Positions 23,301 to 34,849 of a DNA stretch of 64,000 bases are shown in pieces. The notes under the pieces were generated by a model that ran no database searches, was not told the DNA's origin, and was given only the letters and a program-made list of their open reading frames with translations. The DNA comes from Schistosoma mansoni (lineage: Eukaryota > Platyhelminthes > Trematoda > Strigeidida > Schistosomatidae). The translations under genes and the position numbers were made by a program. The stretch lies in contig NC_031498.1 of the NCBI RefSeq assembly GCF_000237925.1, positions 26,804,963-26,868,962 of the forward strand, in the 5' to 3' direction. Each line of letters begins with the position of its first letter. Within the stretch, counting starts at the first letter, position 1.

Positions 23301-26300
23301 CACGAGGCAAGGTCAAGCTCGGAATCCTCAAGGCATAAGGGAAAGAGATAGACTAACGAACGCATAACTATGGAATGTCAAGGTAGACATTGAAACCATG
23401 AATCGTGGTTGGTATTAACTGGAAAAGAGGGCCCAGAACAGAGTTGGCTGGGGATCCTTGATTGACAGCCTATGTACCACATGCTGAACCAGGCTAAATG
23501 AAGCATAATAATGAAATGAAATATGAATTTCTATATTCTAATTCTACAGATTATATGGTGATTGATCCGGCGCAAATTGAAAAATGCACATTCCTTAAGT
23601 TAGAAAAATTTCTAGTCTTGATTCACACATCTCCAATTACATGTAAGTATATACATAAGTAGAATATCTAATTGAATTCTTTACCTTACAATCTCTTTAT
23701 TAAGTTCAACCATCCGACGAGAAAAATAATAATAAGCCGAAAACAAACCACATGAATTCCGAACAAACATTCTTTTATGATTAAAAATGCTGCATATATA
23801 TATATCCTGATTTGTCTAGCTAAAACAAGATGATTTTAATTAGTAGACTGCAGATACGAACTGAGCTTTCCCCACCCATCTAACTCTACCTAATTCTCTT
23901 TAAGTAGCCTGGTGACATTCTTAGTTATCAGACATAGAAATTCCCACTGAAAGTCAAATATAGAAACTTGCATTCGGTGGAGGACTTACGTCATGATTTT
24001 ATTACATTAGCATTGTGGTAGCTATACACTCGAAAAAATTGTTTTATGGCAACTTCTATAGCTTGCAAACAATCAATGTCTTTACAAATATGGTTGGATT
24101 ATGTAATCGGTTTTTTTCTTTTTGTTGAACTTTAGAATTTTATAGTCGTGTTTTTTTTTAGTTTTAAAGGCCTGTGAAGTCTGGTTTGCATTTGATATTA
24201 TTTCGTTACGGAATAGTGTCAACTGGAGAAGTACTGTAAACTAGGAAGCATTGATGATGTCGGTTTACTCCATGCACGACCTATGGTGACTATTGAAATG
24301 ATCTTGAGAAAAGAAAACTAAGTTGTAGACAATCAGAATAAAAGTAATATTAAACGAATAACTTATTATATAAAATCCTCAAAATAGCTTCAATTAGGAT
24401 CAAGATTATGGTTTGAGATAACAGGTATTGGTAAGAAAGTAGGGGTAATGTTTAGGAATAGAGTGAAGCAAGTTTTGTAATAATATGAATGAATACTTAT
24501 GTAGTTAGTTCTTCAATTTCAAATATCAGTAAACTTGAAGTTACCTTCAAAAAATTACAAATTTTAGCTTTCCTATGTTACTAATTTTAAATGTCTTGAC
24601 AGTTAAATACTATCAAGTTCTACTTAAGTTTTAATAATTTACAAACCACCGACTTGCAAATGTTGCACAAAAATCTACCAGTCACTACCTTAAATCTGGT
24701 TGGTTCCTCAACAAGGCATACTTTCGCTGTATCGAACAGCTGTTTCATCTTAGTATGATGTTTCACAGCAGTACGTATCCATGACCCTTCCGAGGATCAA
24801 ACCCCGTACCTTCATGTCGCGCAGTGAGAATTTTATCATGATGTCAGTTAGCTGAAATCCAAAGATTCACATTTCTACTATTAGTTCACTTCGTTATATG
24901 TTGCGACGATCATTCAATAGCATTCGTAGGTAATTGTTTTACTTTCAATTTAGCCGAATCCCATCAGTTATGATTTCTCACTAGCCTCAAAAACTAGTGA
25001 AACCATAATTATTAGTAAGTTAAGGAGTTTGTGAATACTGTTCGGATTATTTTTCATCACTAATTCAGACCATATGTACTAACGGTTTGTGAGACTCTAA
25101 GATAGTCATTGGATGATCAAAATTAAGCGAAGTGAATAGGAAATGTAAGGAGTTTGGGGATACTATGGACTTTTCATAGTTTAAATCACAAAGTGACCGC
25201 CAGTCCGCCATCGGAAACCAAGAAGCATAGAACATCTGATTCTCCCTAGTATTACATTTGCCGTGGATATGCACTGCTGAGGAGTCCCATGTTAGGAAGA
25301 AGCAGTTGTTCAGTACTTCTTGGTTTCCGATGGTGGCCTATAAGAATACAGAATAATCAACACTGAATTGATACGTCGAATTTTGTTGATAAATAGCTAT
25401 TCATGAATTTTTCTATGACATTCTGTGTGACATTGCATATCTATTTGTTTTTAAATCGTTTTTTTTTCGCAGGTCATGCACATATGGCTAATGATTCACC
25501 AAAAGGAATATTTATTTTTACATAAATTGCTAAACTTTGTAAATCTACTACTTCATGAGATGGAAAAACATCAACCTTACTCTTTAACAAAATACCAAGT
25601 TTCATAGATTACCACGCACATACAGATAGATACACAAGCATATTTTTCTACATGACAAATAGCAAATGTCAAATCGGTCACTTGACAATATCAACTTTTC
25701 AAGGTCATATCATTAGAATCATATGAATTTCCACTGCTTATAAACATAGTCAAGGAAACATTTCACACTAATCAACAAAAACTTAGAACATGCTAGAAAA
25801 TGATAAGGGTCATATATCAAAGTTTTGTAATTAATTCTCGTGTAAGGTTTATCAAATATGTTTATATGATTTCACACAAGTCTATGTAAGATGATGAGTT
25901 AATAATGAATATGTAGCTTAAGTTACGAGGAAAAAACATACATTTTCACCAGTAATAAAACTCGTCACCATCTATATGAAAATCACATTGTTGAGATAAT
26001 CAAGATAGCAGAAAGGGGTTGACAAACTGAAAAAACAAACTATTCATATCAGTCAATCAGATATATGCAACATAGTACCTGGCATATATGTGCATCGGTT
26101 CAAGCTAACACACTGTGTCGGTACAGTGAGATATGTGGTAACAAAAAGTGTCAGACATAAACAATATGAATCAAGAAAATAATAAGAATCCAAAGAGTAG
26201 AAGGGTAAGCTAATTTTGAAACTCGTGATTTAAAGGAAAACAAAAAGTGAATACATCTGTACGACCGTGTCACATCACCAAGCATTGGTTATGGTAATCC

Positions 26301-29300
26301 CCCCAAACTTTATCCAAGTAGTTTATGCCTACCAACATGGATGAGTCAAACGGTCAGTGGTTTCATGGATAGACTCCATATCTTGATTTGTCCACTCCTA
26401 GCTTTCTTCTAACTTACTTCTACACCAGCCAACATTATGTGTCACATAATCCAGCTGAAATATTATGATATCTCATGATATTCAGTCCAGACCCTTAGAT
26501 TTATTAGCATGAAGATGGAACCAACTAAGGTTACTTTTTGGAATGATAAAATTATCACTGTGTTTGGTAAATTCCGTCATACTTGAGAGGTTAAACAAGT
26601 GACTCATCAGTTATATACTTGATAATTAAGACGATTTCTCAACTTGACATGATTATAAGTGTAAGTTCTCCTGTATTCGGTGAGTCAAGATTATCAGTTT
26701 GCCAGCATTAAGCATACTAGTAATTTTATTGATTAACATAACTGCCACAACACTAATTAGCATTAATTCTGTAATTCAAGAATTACTCAACCATTCATAT
26801 CACAATATATACTTTAGCGATGGGGTTTCCCACTGTACACAAACACAGAACCTTATCTACCGTACTGATGAGCTCTGATAATAACGAAATCAGTAGGTGT
26901 AATTTGCAGAACAAAAAACATCATTATCAAAGATTGACCCTTTTCATGAAAAATATGTTACTGACAACAGTGAAGGCGTTAAGAAACTACAGGAAACCGT
27001 GACCGTTATTATAGTAAATTGGAGGAATAAATCGATTGTTCAGTTCACTATTAATACTACAGAACTTCTACGCTTGTTTCGAACGTCAGCAGTGGCAATC
27101 TAGAAATTGGTGTCATAGTCGTACATATAAACAAAATTCAAAATCATTAAGTAACCTGGCAAACGTGTATGGAAGTAGCCGACGACCATTCCTTATTCTT
27201 CAAACTGATACTAATATTCAAAAAGGCTAGTCAATTTTTAATTCACGTGACGGGTTAACGTTAGCTAGACGATAACCGGGAGATATTAAACACTGAGCAC
27301 GAGCTTTGTCCCAAATCGAAATTTTTTAACAATGTACATCCACTATCCTGTCAGTAGTCGAACCCAAGACTTTCAGGACTCATAGTAGAAACGTTAAACT
27401 CAGAGTAATGACTTAATATCCTATTTCGACTTACATTTCCAACTTCAGTCAATTAGAGGTGGTTCATGATCATCATTTGGTGACATCACTGATAAATATC
27501 TCACTTCGATAGTGGCTGAAATTCTGCCTGTTGTTACTTCTTATTATCTACAAGCGTTCAGTAACGACAGAGCGCATGTTGGCTATATTAACAGCTCTAA
27601 AAATTAAATATCAACTTCAATTAGTTTAATTAGTAATAGTTGTTGATATTCTAAATGAAATTCGATCAGTTTTAGTGAAGATATGGGTATCTAGTTCGAA
27701 CTGCTTTCGTATAATCATTAAAATGCAAGTGAATGTTTTGGAGGCACATTCAGCTTATGAGTTTCAATTAAGACTAAACGCACTTCTTGGATTCCACTGC
27801 TAGCTACCGTCTATCTGTTCTATACAAATTTTAAATGATAAAATATAATTTTATAGAGTTGAGATCATGAGTCAATTGAAGCTAGACCACCATGGAAAAC
27901 CTGGAAGCACTGGACGGCCGTTTCGTCCTATTATGGGACTCAACTTCGTGGATCAGTTGAAGTTAGACATTAACACCGTTGGATGCCGGTTCAGTGGTCT
28001 ATCGNNNNNNNNNNNNNNNNNNNNNNNNNNNNNNNNNNNNNNNNNNNNNNNNNNNNNNNNNNNNNNNNNNNNNNNNNNNNNNNNNNNNNNNNNNNNNNNN
28101 NNNNNNNNNNNNNNNNNNNNNNNNNNNNNNNNNNNNNNNNNNNNNNNNNNNNNNNNNNNNNNNNNNNNNNNNNNNNNNNNNNNNNNNNNNNNNNNNNNNN
28201 NNNNGAAACGGCCGTCCAGTGCTTCCAGGTTTTCGATGGTGGTCTAACTTCAATTGACTCATGATTTTAACTAAAAAAGTTACTAAAATCTCCACAAAAC
28301 CCCTTCTGATAAAATATAAATTTATACATTCTGTATGTTACAGACCTTACGAATAATTTTTTTATGAATAAACTATTATTGAACTTACTAACAAGCAGCT
28401 GTTTCCAATACACTAATATAAACACATTTTATTGCATTATAACAGTAATTTTCATATTGTCCAGTGCAATTCTCATATGGTCGTCCATCGAATTTATTCA
28501 AACCAAATGGTATAGCTAGTGTTTCTTCAACAGTTAATGAAATAGCTCTAATATTTAATGATGGTTTGATTGAATGTTGATATATTTCTGAATGATCATC
28601 ATCGGTTGTTGCTGTTGTTGTTGTTATTGTCGATGTGGATGATGGTGATAATGATGTTGTATTCGTCTGATCCAATAATTCGTCAGTCATAAAATCTATT
28701 GAATTCGGTGTAGGTAACAGATTATTCAATGTAATAGGTAGATTAGTTGTAAATTCAATTGTCTCAGTTGGTGATGATGATGATGATGTTGGTTGTTCAG
28801 TGTAAGTAGTAGAAAAAGATGATGTATCAATATTATTCTCATCTTCTATGAATACTGTACTATTGACTAAATCTTCTACTTGTTTTCTCTCTTTTTCATC
28901 ATCATTCAAAGTATTTTTCTGATCATTTGATTCATCTATCAAAAGATTTGAAACTTGTTCAGCCATACTGTTAGGTAACTCTTCATCATGATCTTTATGA
29001 TTAACTTCAATAAGATTATTATCTTCATTATCCACAGAATTATCTGAAAATAGATTTGACTCATTATCTACTAACAAATTTGATTGGTTATCTATTGATA
29101 CATTTAACTGTTGAATAGGTATAAACGATATCACACTACTACTGACATTATTATTATGATCATTAACATTTGTAACAATATTGATTGGATTGCTTTCTGT
29201 TATGTCAGTGGAAATAGATGCTGCAACTGTTTGACTTTTTATATGCTTAGATAAAACATCTCCAGTCAATTCTTGACTAAATCTAGCCACATCAATTTTA

Positions 29301-30214
29301 TCAGGATTATCAAATTTAATTGATTTATGTTTACTATCATTATTATTTGTCCAATTTGTCACCGAATCATCATCATCATCTTGACGATGTCTTATTAAAT
29401 TTAATTTATTCACTTCATCCGGTAATCGTAAAGCATCATCCTCTGTATCATCATGATCATCATGTAGAAATAATAAATCTTGTATCTCTGGATTATTCTT
29501 TAAAATTTCAATCGTTGAATCATTCATACTTAATGATTTTGAAAATGCCGATGGTTCTGATATTGATCTTTTCATTCGTTTCAAATGTAAATCTATATTT
29601 CTAGGATCTTTATGTTGAATTGGTTCTAAGTGAACTGTATTTCTAAGTAGATGAGCTTTAAGTTGTGTTGTAAATAATTGAATTTTATAAATACATGCAT
29701 CAGTAAAACAATTATATCTTGAACGAATATCTCTTTCTTCTTTAACTAATTGTAATAAACGTTTTAACCAATCCGATTTGGTACGTATTACATTCATATA
29801 TTTATTTACTGTACGTTGAACAATCATTTCAATGAATGTATAAGTGGTACTTTGTTCATTTGATTTATCATTATGATTTGATAAAGCTTGTAATAGATTC
29901 AATTCATCATGATTAGTTACTATTTTATTATTATTATTATCATAATTTATTTTGTTTAAATTATTTAAATGATCTTTTAAAGTTTCAAGGTTATGTTGTT
30001 GTTCAATGTGTTCAATGTCAACATGACTGTCAGATGGATGTTCGATTCCTTTTTTCATTCGAACTAATTGAGGATTGAATAGTGTAGGTTCTGTTATATC
30101 ATTGAAGTCGTTGTCAGATTCTGAATGTTTTTCACATTGAACATAAAACATTGAATATACAATTAAGATTATTGTTGTTTGTATAAAACATTGAACATAT
30201 ACCATGTTATTCAT
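20175..30214 (-). CDS. EGF-family (ErbB/EGFR ligand-like) growth factor precursor, partial, two exons found
   Basis: The exons are complement(28389-30214) and complement(20175-20327), split by an 8,061-nt phase-2 intron. The join gives at least 659 residues. Seen: hydrophobic signal segment (about residues 9-27), RMKR furin-type site (213-216), a long Asp/Asn/Ser/Thr-rich region, then an EGF domain at C583, C591, C597, C608, C610 and C619. The spacing Cx7Cx5Cx10CxCx8C is exactly that of mammalian EGF. Known for EGF-receptor ligands: an Arg just before the sixth Cys and a Leu five residues after it contact the receptor, and both are present (R618, L624). The Gly-Tyr-x-Gly motif between Cys5 and Cys6 is also kept. 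Inferred role: extracellular ligand for the fluke EGF receptor. About 40 residues after L624 are in hand. The transmembrane and cytoplasmic part and the stop are missing, either to the left or outside the window. Confidence 0.85.
20500..20930 (+). repeat. Short interspersed element with (AATA)n tail, copy 1
   Basis: Shares a ~400-bp unit with 57545-57935: ggcggcctgtttaaacatct at the left; caatatttatcgtca and attctatattg in the middle; ataatattgaataaagc plus an AT-rich tail at the right. It holds a 93-codon frame (20611-20892) that the other copy does not keep open. A related tail occurs at 41212-41240. Confidence 0.55.
20937..21163. repeat. Fold-back tRNA-derived SINE
   Basis: Left arm 20937-20990 (tcatgaaccgatcaatgtta...) is repeated inverted at 21110-21163. 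The antisense tRNA-like part (cttaacttctagaccactaa) lies between. It lies inside the EGF-ligand gene region, just beyond the exon-2 acceptor. Confidence 0.75.
21164..22590. other. Unassigned intronic sequence (EGF-ligand intron)
   Basis: AT-rich. No gene or repeat boundary supported. Confidence 0.3.
22595..22770 (-). repeat. Penelope-like element terminal repeat with decayed hammerhead motif
   Basis: Related to 34150-34310. The - strand reads gctgatgttgttcagaagaacaatgaaa, in parts CTGATGT, a 6-bp stem, AGAA loop, GAAA. The core A of CTGATGA is changed to T, so activity is doubtful. Confidence 0.5.
23030..23520 (+). repeat. RTE family A fragment, heavily decayed
   Basis: Order of motifs as in other copies (gatgaaacctgaagtac, then gcagctagttgaggaggaaat, then ggaaaagagggcc) with many indels. 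Confidence 0.5.
24690..24845 (-). repeat. tRNA-derived SINE fragment, decayed
   Basis: catcttagtatgatgtttca and ggatcaaaccccgtacctt correspond to the module and inverted B box of better copies. Confidence 0.45.
25195..25350. repeat. SINE module in small inverted repeat
   Basis: ccgccatcggaaaccaagaag at about 25204 is inverted at 25317-25337 (cttcttggtttccgatggtg). gcactgctgaggagtccca identifies the SINE module. Confidence 0.5.
26285..26440 (-). repeat. RTE family B fragment, decayed
   Basis: Reverse strand retains the order TMW-x-QSMK...VGR with gatgagtcaaacggtcagtg and agctttcttctaacttactt on the + strand. Confidence 0.4.
27755..27815 (+). repeat. SM-alpha-like fragment (end of hammerhead)
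   Basis: cttggattccactgctagct matches the post-cleavage side of the hammerhead in the copies at 63535-63555. The CTGANGA core is absent. Confidence 0.5.
27856..28307. repeat. Fold-back SINE with 19-bp target duplication, containing the assembly gap
   Basis: Inverted arms (gagtcaattgaagctagac at left; its inverse at 28235-28255) flank the gap. The tail is ctccacaaaaccccttct. Target duplication gataaaatataa[t/a]tttata at 27837-27855 and 28308-28326, one mismatch. Confidence 0.8.
28005..28204. other. Assembly gap (200 N)
   Basis: Exactly 200 N between the inverted arms of a SINE. A round number of N normally means unknown true size. Confidence 0.99.
28389..30214 (-). CDS. EGF-ligand precursor, exon with signal peptide, pro-region and EGF Cys1-Cys4
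   Basis: 608 codons plus two bases. The start is ATG at 30214, with an in-frame TAA six bases upstream; Met4 is an alternative. The open frame runs to TGT TA|GTAAGT, so the apparent TAG at 28390-28388 is a splice donor, not a real stop. The region has two close cysteines (C169, C174), an Arg/Lys-rich stretch ending in RMKR216, and about 350 residues of low-complexity Asp, Asn, Ser and Thr with GAT/AAT-repeat codon runs. It has many N-x-S/T sites. The last 26 residues hold Cys1-Cys4; the VYISVL run after Cys3 matches the MYIEAL of human EGF at the conserved Tyr, Ile and Leu. Confidence 0.88.
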
Positions 30215-31464
30215 TATTTAAACAACATGTAATAGTAATGGTAATAATAATAATGTTATGTAATAGTAATTAAATGTATCTAAAGGAGATGACATTTTAT
30301 CCAAGTTAGTTATTTTGTTTCCCAGTAGGTGAATCCGTTTTCTCTTTATTTAATCCTTGTTAGAATATTTCTTATTGTTTATAACATATACCTACCTAAT
30401 AGATGGAAGTGTTGGTCTCTGTGTTGAACTTTGAATGAAACTAGTTTATAACAGATTACGTGAATGGCACAGATTTTTATCTTAGAATAACTTGCCTTAA
30501 ACCTCCGCACACTTATATATATATATATATATATTCGGGATTTTGTTGATTGTTTGTCAGGGATTTATAACATGAACATTAAATAAAATAGACCTATTTT
30601 TATGTACCCCATGTGTGTTAACATGTATGTCTACATAGATTAACCCCAAAATAATTTATAAATGGTCAATACTCTTCAACACATTATCTAATGTAGGTAG
30701 GTGTATGTGCATATGTGTGAAATATATCGCTTCAGCGAACACCTTCATATACGCATATAAAATCTTTTGAATGTGTGAAACCGACCATGTAGGTTTTTGA
30801 ACTATAAATATACCCAATATTTGTTGTATGTCTACGTAAAACATGGTATCTAAAATGGGTTCATACATATGTATATCTATCTATATATATTGGAAAATGA
30901 CATTCATACCAAATAATATGTCTGTTTATTGATAATCAACGGAGTTTGTTTATAATTTGTGTTAAACTAACGAAGTCATCTATTCAAATAGATTGGGCAA
31001 AAATGTATTCTATGTGTTGAAACCGGCCATCTTGTTTGATGACCTTGGGGTAGGATTTTTTGTTTGATTGCACACCAAAGTAAATTAACTAGAATGTAGA
31101 AATTATTGTTTAAACTACTTGAGAGGCGTATACTTTTGTGATCGAGAAAACAGTTTGAAGTTGTACAAACTACTTTTTTTAATATGAATATTCAAATGGA
31201 TCAGATGACATTGATATCTGCTCGAATTACAACTTTTCTATCCTTCTGGTATTACATATTTGACAATTATGTCATTGACATTCAAAGATAAAATTCCATT
31301 TTGTCAGGCGATTTAGAGACATTATACGCCAAATACATCTCCATAATACAGTATTGTAGTATACTTAGTGTTAGTTATCGATCCTATTTTAGTAATAAAA
31401 GTAAATAACATCTCTTGTGAATGAATATAAATAATGAACAGTTTCATATAAGCAAAGATAGATA
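30215..31464. other. Upstream region of the EGF-ligand gene
   Basis: AT-rich. It includes a TA dinucleotide run at 30514-30534. It should hold the promoter and 5' UTR. No core promoter element can be asserted. Confidence 0.35.
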
Positions 31465-31745
31465 ATGGCTAGCAGTGGAATCCAGGACGCACGTTTCGCC
31501 CTATTTGGGACTCGTCAGCTGAATGTACCTGCATCTCAGAGTTGATGTTCACTCTGGGACTCGAACCCAGTACCGTTCCCTTCAAACGCCATCGCGTTAT
31601 CCACTCGGCCACTGAGTCCTGATAGCCACTTGCTTGTGCAATGGAGTGAAGATTAAATTCATTTAGTATTGTTTGTTTGAATCTTCTCATCGATGTGTTA
31701 GGACTGCGACTGGTCAGTCTCTAATTGGCATATGTACATACTGTG
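31465..31745 (-). mobile_element. SM-alpha-like SINE with hammerhead ribozyme
   Basis: On the - strand: tRNA-like part with A box (actcagtggccgagtgg) and B box (gggttcgagtcccagag), then the hammerhead, then the tail related to 1-95. SM-alpha repeats of schistosomes are known to be Pol III-transcribed and to carry active hammerheads. Confidence 0.85.
31471..31530 (-). ncRNA. Hammerhead ribozyme (SM-alpha type), core intact
   Basis: Reverse strand has CTGACGA, stem II GTCC/GGGC with CAAATA loop, GAAA, and the cleavage triplet GTC before CTGGATTCCACTGC. All invariant core positions are present. Confidence 0.85.
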
Positions 31746-32925
31746 CGTATTGCCTCGATATAGCCTTAATTCATATAAGTTTCCCGTGAATTGGTTAGTT
31801 TTTTACAGAAAATATATGTCAGATGTTACTATGGGAGATAACAATTATGTGGTTAACCAACCACTGAAAACCAGCAAGCATTGTGGTATGTCCCTAGCTA
31901 TATGATTATCACAAAATACAATTGCCAATTCAGATACGCTGACTTATACGACCAACAAATGACGCATTTATCAGTACGAACATCCTAGAGTTCCTACTGG
32001 TCCTTTTTCCGCCTAGCCCTGCCTGTTAAGTTCAGAACGCCAATAACAGCCTCCGTGATACAAATCATATATTTCAAACATACTTGTTTCATATACAAGC
32101 AAAATCAGATTACATTACACTATAAAATAGGAAATTACCTTTGTACAAGACCAAGCCAACAGTGTGTGTGATTATGAGAAACTATGACTAATAGATTGAG
32201 GATAGTAAATTATATAACAATAATCAATAGGAGGGATGTAAATATGTACAGTTTAGTTTCTTAACAGTTATACAATAAGAATATATGTATAATATTAATC
32301 CACAAATAGTTCTCAGAAGTTACCCATAATTTAATCTTAGCTAGGATATAACACATTGGATAGTATGAGAATCCACAGCAGCAATGATCAGTGGGTCAGA
32401 ATCCGATATTTCATCTGTTTAACGCCAGTCAATTCATAATACGGGGTTAGCATCTTCCAACATACTTGGAAACTCCATCACATCCGACATGATTGAACTC
32501 CAATGCTCACAAGCTCTCACTAGAATTTTGAAACCACCTCACAAATTCAGTCACTAGAAAGAGAGTGATTAATCACTATAGGGGGTTATTCGGGTTTCTC
32601 AGATTTCTCGGTTCATGGAAAGAGTATACATGGTATAGGGAAGTGATTAAAACAACCGCGACAAATTTTAAGTAAGTCTCCAGGTAATCAGAAAACAACT
32701 GGTGTAAAGTAAATAGTTTAGGAAAAAACAATATTATTAGATGTAAACAGCTCTTACATATTTAGGAAATCTACGAAAGTCTTCTACCGTTACTCTACCA
32801 GTAGATTTAGAAAATAAAAATGTATAAATTTTTCCTCATCAATGTATATTGGCCGTCTTCTTGAACAGTTATAGGGACCCAAATAGATCCTTGATAGCCC
32901 TTACATCGTTCCTTGTTAGGTTAGG
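31746..32925. other. Unassigned sequence
   Basis: No gene or clear repeat. Confidence 0.3.
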
Positions 32926-33080
32926 TATTTAGGGTTAAGGCTATGAGTATATGGTTAGAATTCGTATCACGAACTAACGTCATCTGCAATGGAAAAAACG
33001 CTTTGTAGCCAATATGGATGGACTAATTTTCCGCAGAAGTACAAAAGGCGTTATTTGGTTAGTTCGTCCATAAATTATAG
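32925..33080. repeat. TIR/MITE-like element copy, right end
   Basis: Shares cacgaactaacgtcatct and the terminal ggttagttcgtccataaatt with the 40490-40762 copy. The left end is not clear; TTAGGG-like ttagggttaagg is included. Confidence 0.5.
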
Positions 33081-33495
33081 TACCACCATGTTAAAACGCA
33101 TTTTTCAGAAATAAGGATTTATATACAACCTTCACAAACAGAATCGAGCATTTGATAGGTTTAATACTATTATTTTTACCCTAATGTGGCAAAAAGTAAT
33201 TTCTCATCATCATTTTAGACGTTTTAAACAATATACAAGAGTATTTCTTTACTAGAGATAAGTGAAATTTTAAATTTGTTCAAACACCTTAAAGTATTCA
33301 TACGCTGTCATAAGGGGCTTACAAATTACTTCGATACTAACTACCAGAAAACAAATGGAAGCACTGTAGTTATCAGTATATGTTTTACCAAATATCTTCT
33401 TCGAAAGAAACGAAGGATGAATATATACTGATGCGTGGGCGAGAATGACAGTGATTGGTTGTCTTGATGAGTCAGACATTCGATAGGATGACAGG

Positions 33496-33765
33496 TGTTA
33501 TGTGTTATATATATATTCCCCTATCCTTATTATGTATTGACTGTTCCTTGTTGATGGACACTTATTGATTGACTGTTCCTTGTTTCGGATTTTGGTGTGG
33601 AAATATATTGACGTTATAGTCAGGCTAATCTCGTGTTCTTGATCTGAGTTGTGTTGAAGTCCTGTAGAATAGACACTGGATGGGAATCTAGTGTAGATAT
33701 TCGTCTGAGGTAAATTAGCGTCCCACATACGTGTAAGAAGTAAAAGGACTGTTACAACAAGAAAC
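33496..33765 (+). repeat. Possible solo LTR, unconfirmed
   Basis: TGTTAT...GTTACAACA-like ends enclose an LTR-sized stretch, but I see no target duplication. Confidence 0.2.
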
Positions 33766-34221
33766 CCCTGAAGTTATAATCAGCATCCTACGTTTATAAC
33801 ATATACATATAATGGAATTCATACATCTTATTTATGATGGATGCAAACAGTAATTGTAATAGTTAAATTCATAGAAAACTCTCATTATTGTAGATGAGTG
33901 GGTGAAATCGACTGTTAAAAGCTTTTCTAAAATGCGTTCTCCAGTGATTACAATTTGAATACATATTATTATTATTACTATTATTATTACTATTGTTATT
34001 ATTACTCGTAGTAGTAGTGATGGTATTGTTATTATTATTTGTATAGGCTTCATTCAATACCATATTTTTAGTACAATAGAAAATTCTCAACGCAAGATAC
34101 TTCAACAAGATTTTTTTTAAAAAAAGAAAAAAAGACATTGAATGAAACTGATAATGGAGAAGATTTGTAGTTCAGATGGATGATTTTGATGGAGCTTTGT
34201 TCTCTGAGCTGGAAGGCTTGG

Positions 34222-34275
34222 TCGTGGAGATTTCATCGTTTTTCTAAACGACATCATCAGCCCAAACTTCGGGCT
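34222..34275 (-). ncRNA. Hammerhead ribozyme motif in Penelope terminal repeat
   Basis: Reverse strand reads AGCCC-GAAGTTT-GGGCT (stem I hairpin), running into CTGATGA, then stem II TCGTTT/AAACGA with an AGAA loop, then TGAAA and CTCC. Hammerheads are known in Penelope-like terminal repeats. Stem III is short. Confidence 0.6.
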
Positions 34276-34849
34276 CAAAGAACAAAACTCCATCAAAAGC
34301 ATATATATATATATAAATTATCCACATTAACAGAAATATCTAAGTAGAGAAAGAATAAATATTAAATCTAAAGAGCTCAAAATATTTTGTAAAATGCGAC
34401 CAAGCCACCAAAAGCGATGTTTCAATTTGTTGACAGTAAATAAGATTTATAATCACTGTTCCTGAGCTTACACTGTTGGACTTCGGTATTACTAACATGG
34501 TGTTCTTACTGGATCTGATCGACCCTTTATGGACAACAGTGGTCAGATACAGGGAATTGCAGAACAACCTCAAGTTGCAAGGACCAAATTCACAACATAA
34601 ACCAAGACTACTCTTAGTGATACGTAGTGTGCACGACCTTTTATGATCAGAATAATATTATGAAGACATCAAAGATGGATCAGATTGATATAAGCCGCCC
34701 TTGCTCTCAATATTCATGGAGTGGCTCTATCTACCAGGTCAAAACCAGTACTAACACAACTACTTAAGTTAATAAACTCTTCAGCTACTTCATAGGCATC
34801 AGTCTGTTAAGTGAATACTCGATCCAATTTCCTAGCCGCTTCTACTAAG

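Larger units (their letters stand above)
20328..28388 (-). other. 8.1-kb intron splitting the EGF domain between Cys4 and Cys5
   Basis: GTAAGT donor at 28388 and TTTTTAG acceptor at 20328. It contains SINE copies, a Penelope terminal fragment, degenerate RTE pieces and a 200-base assembly gap very near the donor. Confidence 0.75.

Noticed and set aside
28388-28390. TAG as the true stop of the 608-residue frame
   Set aside because: It overlaps a consensus GTAAGT donor, truncates an EGF domain after Cys4, and a matching exon exists downstream.
33496-33765. Additional solo LTR
   Set aside because: Inverted ends are weak and no target duplication is visible. Listed only as unconfirmed.
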